A DNA stretch of 34,289 nucleotides from DAOVRL01 sp023128595 (lineage in GTDB: Bacteria > Planctomycetota > Phycisphaerae > Sedimentisphaerales > Anaerobacaceae). The notes beneath the pieces are model-generated. The model did no database searches and was not told the DNA's origin. It saw only the letters and a program-made list of their open reading frames with translations. The stretch covers positions 1-34,289 of the forward strand of contig DAOVRL010000025.1 in NCBI GenBank assembly GCA_030628155.1, read 5' to 3'. Each line of letters opens with the position of its first letter. Within the stretch, counting starts at the first letter, position 1. The position numbers and the translations under genes were made by a program. Positions 27,764 to 34,289 of this stretch are shown here, piece after piece.

Positions 27764-29383
27764 ATGAGCAGTTTACTGGAGATTCTCGGCAGGGCGATAA
27801 CCATCGACACGAGCGAGTTGATACGGCATTGGCTCAAAACCGTTAAACTCCCGGACGACAGCAGTGAATCCGCGCAATATCGCCAGCTCAGCAAAATCAT
27901 CGAGCTGATGAACGATATGAAGTTCGGCACGGCCGCAGAACAGCTCAGGCTCTATCTCTTTGAAAATCCCTCATGCGTGCGAGGACGGCTGGGCGCCGCG
28001 GCGATATGCCTGCGTGATAACCGGCTCAACGAGGCAATCCACGAGCTAAACTCCGTGTATATGCGCCAGCCCAACAACACAATGGCCCTGTACGCGCTCG
28101 GCCACTGTTATGAGCGCCTGGGCAAGGAATCGCAGGCCGTCGAATTCTATCAGGATTGTCTCAAATTCAAAAACTACCTCCAGCTCCCCGCCCAGCGGCT
28201 CGCAGCCGTCTATTTCAAGAACGGCCAGCTCGAAAAAACCATACAGCAGTACGAGCTGCTCAAAAGCGAATATCCCGACGACATATCCACGCTGGTAACG
28301 CTCGGGCAGTTGTACATCGCGGCCGCTAAATATTCCGACGCCGCCGAGACATTCAATACCGCAATTTTAATGCACCCGGACAACTTTCACACCGACGAGC
28401 CTGAGATAGACGAGCTTGTCCGCGACGGGCGGCTCCATGAGGCCCTTGAGCAGCTCGATGATTTGTCCACGACCGAGCCACACAGGGCCGACCTACTAAT
28501 GAGGCGGGCCGATATCCTCGCCAGGCTCGGCGCCACGACCGATGCCCTCGTGCAATATGAAGACGCCGTTCGCCTCTGCCCCGATTTCCTCGAAGCCACT
28601 ATAAAGCTCGGCACCCTGTATCTTCAGCTCGACCAGGACTACCAGGCGGCCCAGCAGTTCAACAAGGCTGTTGAGATAAACGACAGCATCGTCGATGCGT
28701 ACATCGGCCTGGCCACGGCTCACAAATTGGCCGGCAACACCACCGATGCCCTCGCCACGCTCTCGCTGGCCGGTGCAATCCAGCCCAATAGCTCACTGCT
28801 CTTCGCCGAGACGGCCACCCTCCATTTCAAGGCCGGCCTTCGGGAAAATCTACCCTACGCCCGCGCCGACGAGCAAACTAACCTCACTCACCACGTTATC
28901 GAGGCCCATCGCGTCCAAATCGCCTCACGTCCGCAGAACCCGGACCTGCATTACCGGCTCGGCGTGCTCTTGCTGGCGGCAGGGCGATTCGACGATGCAA
29001 TTCCCGCGTTCGAGGCCGCCGTGGACATCAACCCGCTCTACAACCGTGCACGGACCAAACTTGCCGTTTGTCTCTTCGAAACAAACCGGGCAAAACGCGC
29101 TCTCGAACAGTTGACGCCTCAGGACTGCCTCGCGCCGGAAACCCTCAACCTTCACTACAGAACAGCCTTGCTATACTGCAACAAACTGAAGTTCGCCTCG
29201 ACACTGCTCAACCTCGAGCGCCTTATGGAGAGCAACTTCGCGTATCCCGCCGCAGCCGACAACATCTCAATCGTCCTCCAGAACCTTGGCCTGCTCGACA
29301 GAGTCTCAACAACCTGGGAGAATCTCGCCCAAATGGTTAATCAAGCCCTGGATGCGGGTCCGCCCCCGGCAGGAACCATCTAA
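27764..29383 (+). CDS. tetratricopeptide-repeat protein
   Basis: The 539-aa soluble protein is almost wholly helical, with about ten degenerate TPR units from residue ~55 to the end. Clear ones include ALYALGHCYERLGKESQAVE, TLVTLGQLYIAAAKYSDAAE, TIKLGTLYLQLDQDYQAAQQ and LHYRLGVLLLAAGRFDDAIP. No signal peptide or enzymatic domain is seen. The ATG at 27764 is preceded by GAGAGGG; a TTG ten codons earlier (27734) has no such site. The last residues are proline/glycine-rich (DAGPPPAGT). TPR proteins act as scaffolds; partners here are unknown. It stands alone after a probable terminator, with a 290-nt leader. Confidence 0.9.
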   Translation: MSSLLEILGRAITIDTSELIRHWLKTVKLPDDSSESAQYRQLSKIIELMNDMKFGTAAEQLRLYLFENPSCVRGRLGAAAICLRDNRLNEAIHELNSVYMRQPNNTMALYALGHCYERLGKESQAVEFYQDCLKFKNYLQLPAQRLAAVYFKNGQLEKTIQQYELLKSEYPDDISTLVTLGQLYIAAAKYSDAAETFNTAILMHPDNFHTDEPEIDELVRDGRLHEALEQLDDLSTTEPHRADLLMRRADILARLGATTDALVQYEDAVRLCPDFLEATIKLGTLYLQLDQDYQAAQQFNKAVEINDSIVDAYIGLATAHKLAGNTTDALATLSLAGAIQPNSSLLFAETATLHFKAGLRENLPYARADEQTNLTHHVIEAHRVQIASRPQNPDLHYRLGVLLLAAGRFDDAIPAFEAAVDINPLYNRARTKLAVCLFETNRAKRALEQLTPQDCLAPETLNLHYRTALLYCNKLKFASTLLNLERLMESNFAYPAAADNISIVLQNLGLLDRVSTTWENLAQMVNQALDAGPPPAGTI

Positions 29384-29577
29384 AAACCTTCCCGACGGCA
29401 AAAGCGCTCATCCCGCCCCTTTAAGCCGAATTCAAGCTGAATGAAACATAACATATATTATGGGACGTTGGAAATGGTGTAATTCTCACGCCCAATTCTT
29501 TCAGGCGATTCTTTCAAAGGACAAGGCTCAGACTGTGATTCTGAGCGCAGGCAAGAATCCGGCCGCAGAAGCCAATT

Positions 29578-29823
29578 TCATCTGTGGTTTCTCAGCACGA
29601 CCAATCCACCTGAGCCAAGCAATGCTATTGTTGCAGGCTCAGGCACAGCGACCTTGACTATCCATAGCGCTAATGGCCGGTCGGGGTCCGCGCCCCTGGT
29701 GATGACGTCGAACTGGATCGTAAAAGACTCGCCGTCCGGAATCGGCTCCGGCCAAACGAACTCAACACGAAGGAAGCTTGTCTGATGTACTTCGGGGAAC
29801 CGCGTGCCCTGGACATCGTGAGT
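29578..29823 (-). pseudogene. orphan C-terminal fragment of a PEP-CTERM protein
   Basis: On the minus strand an 81-codon open frame bounded upstream by TAA (29826-29824) has no plausible start codon. It ends with a PEP-CTERM sorting tail: VPEPATIALLG, a hydrophobic stretch, then RNHR and the stop. The part before it (VEFVWPEPIPDGESFTIQFD) reads like the last beta-strands of an exported PEP-CTERM protein. The in-frame stop, missing start and missing body indicate a broken gene. PEP-CTERM proteins are anchored and processed by exosortase, so the genome probably has or had that system. A frameshift restoring a longer gene is possible, but I could not find the rest upstream. Confidence 0.65.
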
Positions 29824-29940
29824 TTACCCATAGCCTTGTGCTCGCATCAACACAGCTATTCTACCCAAAACCTCAGTAAAACGCAAGAATCTTCCTCTTA
29901 TCGGTGCGTAGAAGCCGCCCGCTGCAAGTCTGCTCCACGC

Positions 29941-30011
29941 CGTCATTGCGAGTCCGCCAGAGGCGGACGTGGCAATCTCAAGAACACGAAACCTGTGCCC
30001 GCGAAAGCGGG
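29941..30011. repeat. two short interspersed palindromes
   Basis: Two hairpins lie 29 nt apart: GTCCGCC-AGA-GGCGGAC (29952-29968), flanked by ATTGC and GCAAT that can extend the stem, and CCCGC-GAAA-GCGGG (29998-30011). The contexts 'CGTCATTGCGAG...GGCAATCTC' and 'CCCGCGAAAGCGGGTATCC' are of a kind I recognise as short palindromic repeats scattered in intergenic DNA of several bacterial phyla. They mark a gene-poor, decaying stretch between the TPR gene and the FloA cluster. Apart from these and the PEP-CTERM relic, 29384-30066 shows nothing coding. Confidence 0.6.
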
Positions 30012-30066
30012 TATCCTAAAGACTGAAGGCCACCGCAAATCCCTACTCGCTGCCAATCACCAATGC

Positions 30067-30711
30067 TCATAGTCCGATAAGATGGTCGGACGGCCCGCGA
30101 AGAGAAACCGCCTTGCCCAGGATCTCATAGTAGAGAATCCCCTTCTTTAGGTCATCAGGGCCCGACAAATCCGGCAGAATCTTCGACAGATAGTCCACGT
30201 CCGCCGGCTGTTTCGCCCCGAGAGCCAGCGATTTAGATAGAGCGCTTGGCAGTGGCTTGGCGGTAAAGGCCGGCGGTTCCTGCGGCTGAGCTTGAACAGT
30301 TGGCGGTGCCGGCGGCAATTTCGGTTCTTCTGCCGGCTGAAATATGTCACCTTGAGCGGCTCTCTTGATTTCAGCAATGAAGGCCTCGAGCGCACTGCGT
30401 GGGCGGACTGCCGTTGGTCGCGGGTGTGGACGGGGCTGCGGTTCCCGCCGAACTTCTCTGGCCGGCTCAGGACGCACCGCCTGCTGTGTTTGCCTCGCGG
30501 CCAACTGCTGTGCCCCCCTGCCCGCCGGCGCCGGCTTGTGCGCCGGCTGTTCCTCCTCCTCCACGTCGAGCTTGCGCTTCCTGGCCTTGACGATGCTTGC
30601 TAATCCATAAAGAACCGCCATAACGACGAGCACCAGCAGTTGAAACCACCCGCGGTCCCCTCCTTCAAGTAGCAGCCCCCCAAAGCCCATTTGTAAAATA
30701 AAATCACTCAT
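30067..30711 (-). CDS. membrane-anchored protein with Pro/Ala/Arg-rich linker (FloA cluster)
   Basis: The 214-aa protein has one N-terminal membrane helix (about residues 19-38, GWFQLLVLVVMAVLYGLASI). A charged KARKRKLDVEEEE segment follows, then a long low-complexity Pro/Ala/Gln/Arg region (about 55-150). The conserved-looking C-terminal block contains VDYLSKILPDLSGPDDLKKG and ILYYEILGKAVSLR. The ATG at 30711 is preferred over a TTG two codons upstream. It is the last gene of the NfeD/NfeD/FloA cluster, 22 nt after floA. I do not recognise a family. Its layout (anchor, flexible linker, short C-terminal module) suggests a protein that recruits a partner to the membrane, perhaps at flotillin assemblies; this is inference. 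Confidence 0.75.
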   Translation of the reverse strand: MSDFILQMGFGGLLLEGGDRGWFQLLVLVVMAVLYGLASIVKARKRKLDVEEEEQPAHKPAPAGRGAQQLAARQTQQAVRPEPAREVRREPQPRPHPRPTAVRPRSALEAFIAEIKRAAQGDIFQPAEEPKLPPAPPTVQAQPQEPPAFTAKPLPSALSKSLALGAKQPADVDYLSKILPDLSGPDDLKKGILYYEILGKAVSLRGPSDHLIGL

Positions 30712-30733
30712 CTGCAATCCAGCTCATTGGCCG

Positions 30734-31744
30734 CTATTCGTTCTTTTTCGGCTTCGCGATCGAATCCCGCATCGAGGTATCGGCCATAATATTCTTCATT
30801 CTGTAGTAGTCCATCACGCCGAGATTGCCCTTCTTGAACGCCTCAGCCATCGCCAGCGGCACCCTCGACTCGTTTTCGACCACCAGTGCCCGCATTTCCT
30901 GCTCGCGCGCCACGGCCATCGCCCTGCGCTTTTCGGCCTCGGCCTTGGCCCTTCGCATATCTGCCTCGGCCTGATCCGCTTGAAGACCCGCACCGATGTT
31001 CTTGCCCACATCGACGTCGGCAATATCAATCGAGAGAATCTCAAACGCGGTCCCGGCATCGAGTCCCTTGGCCAGAACAGCCTTCGAAATCCCGTCCGGG
31101 TTCTCCAAAACGGTCTTATACGTTATCGCACTGCCGATTGTCGTAACAATCCCCTCACCCACACGAGCGATAATCGTCTCCTGCGTCGCCCCGCCGATTA
31201 GCCTCTCGATATTCGCTCGCACCGTCACCCGGGCCTTCGCCTTCAACTGAATCCCGTCCTGCGCAACCGCATCGACAGTATCTTTGCCCTTTGCCGGCTC
31301 CGGGCAGTCGATGACCTTCGGATTAACGCTCGTCTGCACCGCCTCGAGAATATCACGACCCGCCAAGTCGATTGCCGTGGCCGTCTGGAAAGACAGCTCT
31401 ATATTCGCCCGGTTCGCGGCAATCAGAGCACGGACGACATTGGGCACCCGCCCGCCCGCCAGATAATGGCTCTCCAAATCCTTCGTACTAAGTGTCAACC
31501 CGGCCTGGATCGCCGTTATCTTGCTTAGAACTATCGTTCTGAGCTCAACTTTTCTCAGTTTCATTCCGATTAGCTCTAAAAATGTGACGTCCGCCTTCGA
31601 TAGTTTGGCCTGCAGCCACAATCTGAAAAACGCAGCTACAACCAACAGAATTACTCCGGCGACGATAATCAAGCTAATTATAACCGCCCAAAACACAATC
31701 TCCCCCTGTGTTGCTGCGAGAACCATACTTGTTAAGTTATACAT
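30734..31744 (-). CDS. floA: flotillin-like protein FloA
   Basis: The 336-aa protein has one N-terminal hydrophobic hairpin (about 16-40, FWAVIISLIIVAGVILLVVA) and an SPFH-type domain (RLIGGATQETIIARVGEGIV; AFEILSIDIADVDVGKNIGA). An Ala/Glu/Arg-rich coiled coil follows (QADQAEADMRRAKAEAEKRR). The C-terminus is YYRMKNIMADTSMRDSIAKP, as in FloA/YqfA. Bacterial FloA organises membrane microdomains and affects secretion and envelope proteins. The ATG has AGGACAGGA upstream. The gene sits between a short NfeD and a membrane-anchored unknown, all within 25-nt gaps, which is the usual NfeD-flotillin pairing. Confidence 0.95.
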   Translation of the reverse strand: MYNLTSMVLAATQGEIVFWAVIISLIIVAGVILLVVAAFFRLWLQAKLSKADVTFLELIGMKLRKVELRTIVLSKITAIQAGLTLSTKDLESHYLAGGRVPNVVRALIAANRANIELSFQTATAIDLAGRDILEAVQTSVNPKVIDCPEPAKGKDTVDAVAQDGIQLKAKARVTVRANIERLIGGATQETIIARVGEGIVTTIGSAITYKTVLENPDGISKAVLAKGLDAGTAFEILSIDIADVDVGKNIGAGLQADQAEADMRRAKAEAEKRRAMAVAREQEMRALVVENESRVPLAMAEAFKKGNLGVMDYYRMKNIMADTSMRDSIAKPKKNE

Positions 31745-31759
31745 TTTCCTGTCCTTTCA

Positions 31760-32254
31760 TTAACTTTCTTCAACCGTCCGAACCGTCACCTGAGTGCTTT
31801 CCACCTCGATAACCTTAACCTCTTTACCCTTCTCAACATAACCGCTCTCGGCCACGCATTCAACTCTTTGCCCCGAAAAATCGCACGTCCCTACCGGCCG
31901 AAGCGGTGTCAGAACGACCCCGGTGGCCCCGAGCAGCTCCTTTAGTTCGCCGGTATCAGGCACCGCATCGCCCTGCTCACGCACCGGCGGCGCGAGAGTA
32001 ACGCTCTTGCCGAATCTCGTCTTCGGAAACACCCTGTAAGCTACGACCAGAACCGACGGTATCATTACTACCGCAGCAATTACCCCTATCACACCCACCG
32101 TGGTGCTTTGCTTAAAGAATATAAATATTCCCCCGAACAAACACGCGAAAGCGCACACGCTTAACAGCCCCCCGCTCGGCACAAACACCTCTGCTACCAG
32201 CAATGCCACACAGGCAAGATACAAAAAAACAGCAAATGCAAGCCACCAGCCCAT
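31760..32254 (-). CDS. NfeD-like membrane protein, short form
   Basis: The 164-aa protein has two or three hydrophobic segments (WWLAFAVFLYLACVALLVAE; LLSVCAFACLFGGIFIFF; VIGVIAAVVMIPSVLVVAY). A C-terminal OB-fold-like NfeD domain follows (GATGVVLTPLRPVGTCDFSG; KGKEVKVIEVESTQVTVRTV). It lacks the protease domain found in the longer protein upstream. Short NfeD proteins are encoded next to flotillins or stomatins and are thought to assist them. It starts 20 nt after the long NfeD gene and ends 15 nt before floA. Confidence 0.9.
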   Translation of the reverse strand: MGWWLAFAVFLYLACVALLVAEVFVPSGGLLSVCAFACLFGGIFIFFKQSTTVGVIGVIAAVVMIPSVLVVAYRVFPKTRFGKSVTLAPPVREQGDAVPDTGELKELLGATGVVLTPLRPVGTCDFSGQRVECVAESGYVEKGKEVKVIEVESTQVTVRTVEES

Positions 32255-32274
32255 AAACTTATCTCTCTTTCACG

Positions 32275-33813
32275 TCAATTGTCAACTGCTCTAACTACAA
32301 CTCTATTACCGTGAATCTCGATTATGACAACTTTTGCCCCTTTGTCAAGGAACTCCGCCTCGGCAACCACATCAACCATTGCATCGCCGAATTTGGCCTT
32401 GCCTGTAGGTCTCAGCGGCGAAACCACCTCGCCCGCCTCGCCCACCTTAACGCTCACGCTCTCACTCCCGGGCAGGCTGGTCATACTCACGCGCATCGCA
32501 CCGCCCTGCCTGGCGACTGTCGGCACCAAGATAAGACTCCGCAAGAAAGGTATTTTGGGCATATACTTCGCAAGCAGCGACGCCACAACAACGAATCCAA
32601 CAAACCCCGCCGCCAGTCCGATCACCCCGTCGAAGAACAAATCGAAGTCAAGCTGACTATGAGGCCACGGCACTTCACCCGGCGAATTCTTGACAAGCAT
32701 CCCGAACAGGCCCGCCAATATGCAAAATATGCCGGAGACGCCCGCGATACCAAAGCCGGGCAGCACAAAAACCTCCACCAACAGCAGCAGCACCCCCACA
32801 GCAAACAGCAGCACCTCAAGCCAGTTCGCCATATCAACCAAGTATTTGCTGCCGATAATAGTCACAACGCATATCACCGCTACGAGCCCCGGCAGCCCCA
32901 CTCCCGGCGTATTAAGCTCTATATAAACTCCAAGCATAGCGAGCATAACCAGCACGGCCATGACCGCGGGCGAATTCAGCCACCGCACCATCTCTTCCGA
33001 CCAGCTCGTCTTGAGCACCATCGTCTCGCCGACGAAGGTCACGCCGTCCCGCTTCGCCAGAAACTCCAGGACCCCAGCCCGGTTCTCAACGACAGCCCTT
33101 GCTATCCCATACTCGAGAGCCTCCGAAGCCGTGATGTTAAGGAGCTGCTCTTTTGTCACAATCACCTTCTTGTCGGCCAGGTCATACTCGTTCGCGTCCC
33201 TTGGCATATCCGTGCTCTCAAAGAACTCATCCTCGCCTGTCTTAAGATTCTTAACTCTGTAAACCTCAATCTGCTGCGTAACCATCGCCCTGAGCAATGC
33301 CTCAGGATAGCCATTGGCCTGAGCGGAATTGACGAACACCGTCCGAATATCCGCTTCGATCTTCTCCCGCTCTACGTCTTCGAGTTTGATCCCCATCGCC
33401 ATCGGCGCACAGTCACCGATCCTTGTCCTTTCCTTCATTATGATATCTTCACACCCGACACTTATCAGAGCACCGGCCGATACCGCCTTCATGGATATAT
33501 ATGCAACCGTCCGTGCCTTCGGCCCCACGTCGTGCAGAAAGTACTCCGATATATCGTATGCTGCCGAGACAAGCCCTCCAAGTGTGTTTATCTCGTAGAT
33601 CAGGTAGTCAACATCCGCCGCCAGGGCGAATTTGCTCCTGCGTTTGATCGACTCGTACAGTCCATCGTCAATCATATCCTCGCAGACGATTACCGCGGCC
33701 TTTGCAGGTCGAGGATCCGCGGTCGGCTCGTTTGGCTCCGCCGCCGCGCTGCCCCCCAGGAACACCAGCACGCAAAGCAGAAAAACCCCAAATTCTCGAA
33801 GTGGACTTTTCAT
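32275..33813 (-). CDS. NfeD-family protein with ClpP-like serine protease domain
   Basis: The 512-aa protein begins with a signal peptide (FGVFLLCVLVFLGGSAAAEP). A ClpP/crotonase-like domain covers residues ~38-225: IYEINTLGGLVSAAYDISEY, then AYISMKAVSAGALISVGCED with likely nucleophile S112, and K151 in the place expected for the catalytic lysine of archaeal 1510-N-type proteases. A membrane bundle covers about 275-420. A C-terminal OB-fold NfeD domain covers about 440-512 (SPLRPTGKAKFGDAMVDVVA). Family proteases cleave stomatin-like partners, which fits the floA gene downstream. It leads a four-gene minus-strand cluster. Confidence 0.93.
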   Translation of the reverse strand: MKSPLREFGVFLLCVLVFLGGSAAAEPNEPTADPRPAKAAVIVCEDMIDDGLYESIKRRSKFALAADVDYLIYEINTLGGLVSAAYDISEYFLHDVGPKARTVAYISMKAVSAGALISVGCEDIIMKERTRIGDCAPMAMGIKLEDVEREKIEADIRTVFVNSAQANGYPEALLRAMVTQQIEVYRVKNLKTGEDEFFESTDMPRDANEYDLADKKVIVTKEQLLNITASEALEYGIARAVVENRAGVLEFLAKRDGVTFVGETMVLKTSWSEEMVRWLNSPAVMAVLVMLAMLGVYIELNTPGVGLPGLVAVICVVTIIGSKYLVDMANWLEVLLFAVGVLLLLVEVFVLPGFGIAGVSGIFCILAGLFGMLVKNSPGEVPWPHSQLDFDLFFDGVIGLAAGFVGFVVVASLLAKYMPKIPFLRSLILVPTVARQGGAMRVSMTSLPGSESVSVKVGEAGEVVSPLRPTGKAKFGDAMVDVVAEAEFLDKGAKVVIIEIHGNRVVVRAVDN

Positions 33814-33859
33814 AGTACTATGTATTCTACCTCAATACTGCCAATCCGGCAACACCAAC

Positions 33860-34289
33860 TCACGAATCCGTCGAAACTTTTGGCTTGACCCCATCCCACT
33901 GGAGCCCCCCTATTATTGCCTGGGCGATATTCGTCAGATGGTCCCCGATCTTTTCGACATTATCAACCAGATCGATAAATATCAGCCCCGCCTCCGCCGA
34001 GCAAAGACCACCGCTCATCCGCTCCACGTGGCTGCGGCGAAACTCAATCTGCATTTGGTTCAGGTGGTTCTCATTGACCAGAGCCGACTTGGCCACCTCA
34101 ATGTCGCTGTTCTCAAGCGCCTCTATGATGCTGTTAAACATTCCGTCTATCTCTTCACGCAGCCGATCGGCCTCCCCCCGTGCCGAATTACTGAACGAAA
34201 GCCTTTGCTCAATCTTGCGCTCGGCGATTTCCACGATGTTGACCGCATGGTCACCGACACGCTCGAGGTCGTTAACGGTATGCAAAAGC
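33860..34289 (-). CDS. PhoU-like C-terminus, probably Na/Pi cotransporter family (partial)
   Basis: About 142 codons are visible; the frame runs off the window on the upstream side. Two PhoU-type helical motifs are present: NDLERVGDHAVNIVEIAERK and LVDNVEKIGDHLTNIAQAII. The RRSHVERMSGGLCSAEAGLI stretch before the second one is more typical of the PhoU-like tail of Na+/phosphate cotransporter proteins (NptA/YjbB type) than of free PhoU. A stand-alone PhoU regulator cannot be excluded without the upstream part. It ends 46 nt before the NfeD cluster start and reads in the same direction. Confidence 0.8.
   Translation of the reverse strand, partial: LLHTVNDLERVGDHAVNIVEIAERKIEQRLSFSNSARGEADRLREEIDGMFNSIIEALENSDIEVAKSALVNENHLNQMQIEFRRSHVERMSGGLCSAEAGLIFIDLVDNVEKIGDHLTNIAQAIIGGLQWDGVKPKVSTDS

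Noticed and set aside
29460..29657. 65-codon open frame on the plus strand
   Set aside because: It overlaps the PEP-CTERM relic on the opposite strand, which has a diagnostic sorting tail; this frame has none.
32311..33888. 525-codon open frame on the plus strand
   Set aside because: It lies antisense to the well-supported ClpP-NfeD gene; its translation is rich in His/Arg/Gln with no domain, as expected from a GC-rich shadow frame.

Overview
The window looks like chromosome from an uncultured, probably anaerobic and fermentative member of the Planctomycetota, most likely Phycisphaerae. This is inference from gene content: a PEP-CTERM anchor relic, a SUMF1-like/sialidase fusion, an ADP-forming acyl-CoA synthetase beside a CoA-transferase/GNAT fusion, a FloA/NfeD operon and an archaeal-type phosphoglycerate-mutase-like gene inside the threonine operon. 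No phage, plasmid, CRISPR, tRNA or rRNA gene was seen. Most of the window is ordinary chromosome with a few accessory items.

Layout. 1-1666 (minus): an ABC transporter of the LolCDE/MacB type (partial permease, ATPase) behind a very short secreted-peptide ORF that carries a GC-rich palindrome. 2005-5821 (minus): hom, a phosphoglycerate-mutase-superfamily 'proposed homoserine kinase', and lysC, the front half of threonine/lysine synthesis. lysC has a well-placed internal ribosome binding site for a separate regulatory subunit. 5822-6410: gene-free, holding a 166-bp element with near-perfect 26-bp terminal inverted repeats. 6411-10780 (plus): a lipoprotein of a mutarotase-like family, then a TAXI-type TRAP solute-binding lipoprotein and its fused permease. 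10818-12383 (minus): a Tat-exported fucose-isomerase-like protein, convergent with the TRAP genes. 12546-16547 (minus): ADP-forming acyl-CoA synthetase followed without a gap by a CoA transferase/hydrolase fused to a GNAT domain. 16783-18312 (plus): a PBP4-type D-Ala-D-Ala carboxypeptidase. 18334-22968 (minus): a tightly packed cytosolic histidine kinase, two CNNM/CorC-type membrane proteins and a GT-C glycosyltransferase-like protein. 23079-29383 (plus): a small conserved-looking protein, the secreted SUMF1-like/sialidase fusion, a DJ-1/PfpI protein, a stand-alone response regulator and a TPR protein. 29384-30066: a decayed region with an orphan PEP-CTERM tail and short palindromic repeats. 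30067-33813 (minus): ClpP-NfeD, short NfeD, FloA and an uncharacterised membrane-anchored protein. 33860-end (minus): the PhoU-like C-terminus of a Na/Pi cotransporter family protein.

How the genes may work together. The amino-acid cluster makes homoserine and probably phosphohomoserine from aspartate. The acyl-CoA pair fits substrate-level ATP formation from acetyl-CoA, with possible protein acetylation control. The TRAP cluster imports an unknown, possibly sugar-derived acid. The FloA/NfeD operon organises membrane microdomains. The kinase at 22177-22968 and the receiver at 26980-27471 are each orphans and could be partners, but nothing in the sequence proves it. I found no clear new multi-gene system. 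The items most worth checking are the homoserine kinase analogue, the lysC internal start, the SUMF1-like/sialidase fusion and the inverted-repeat element.
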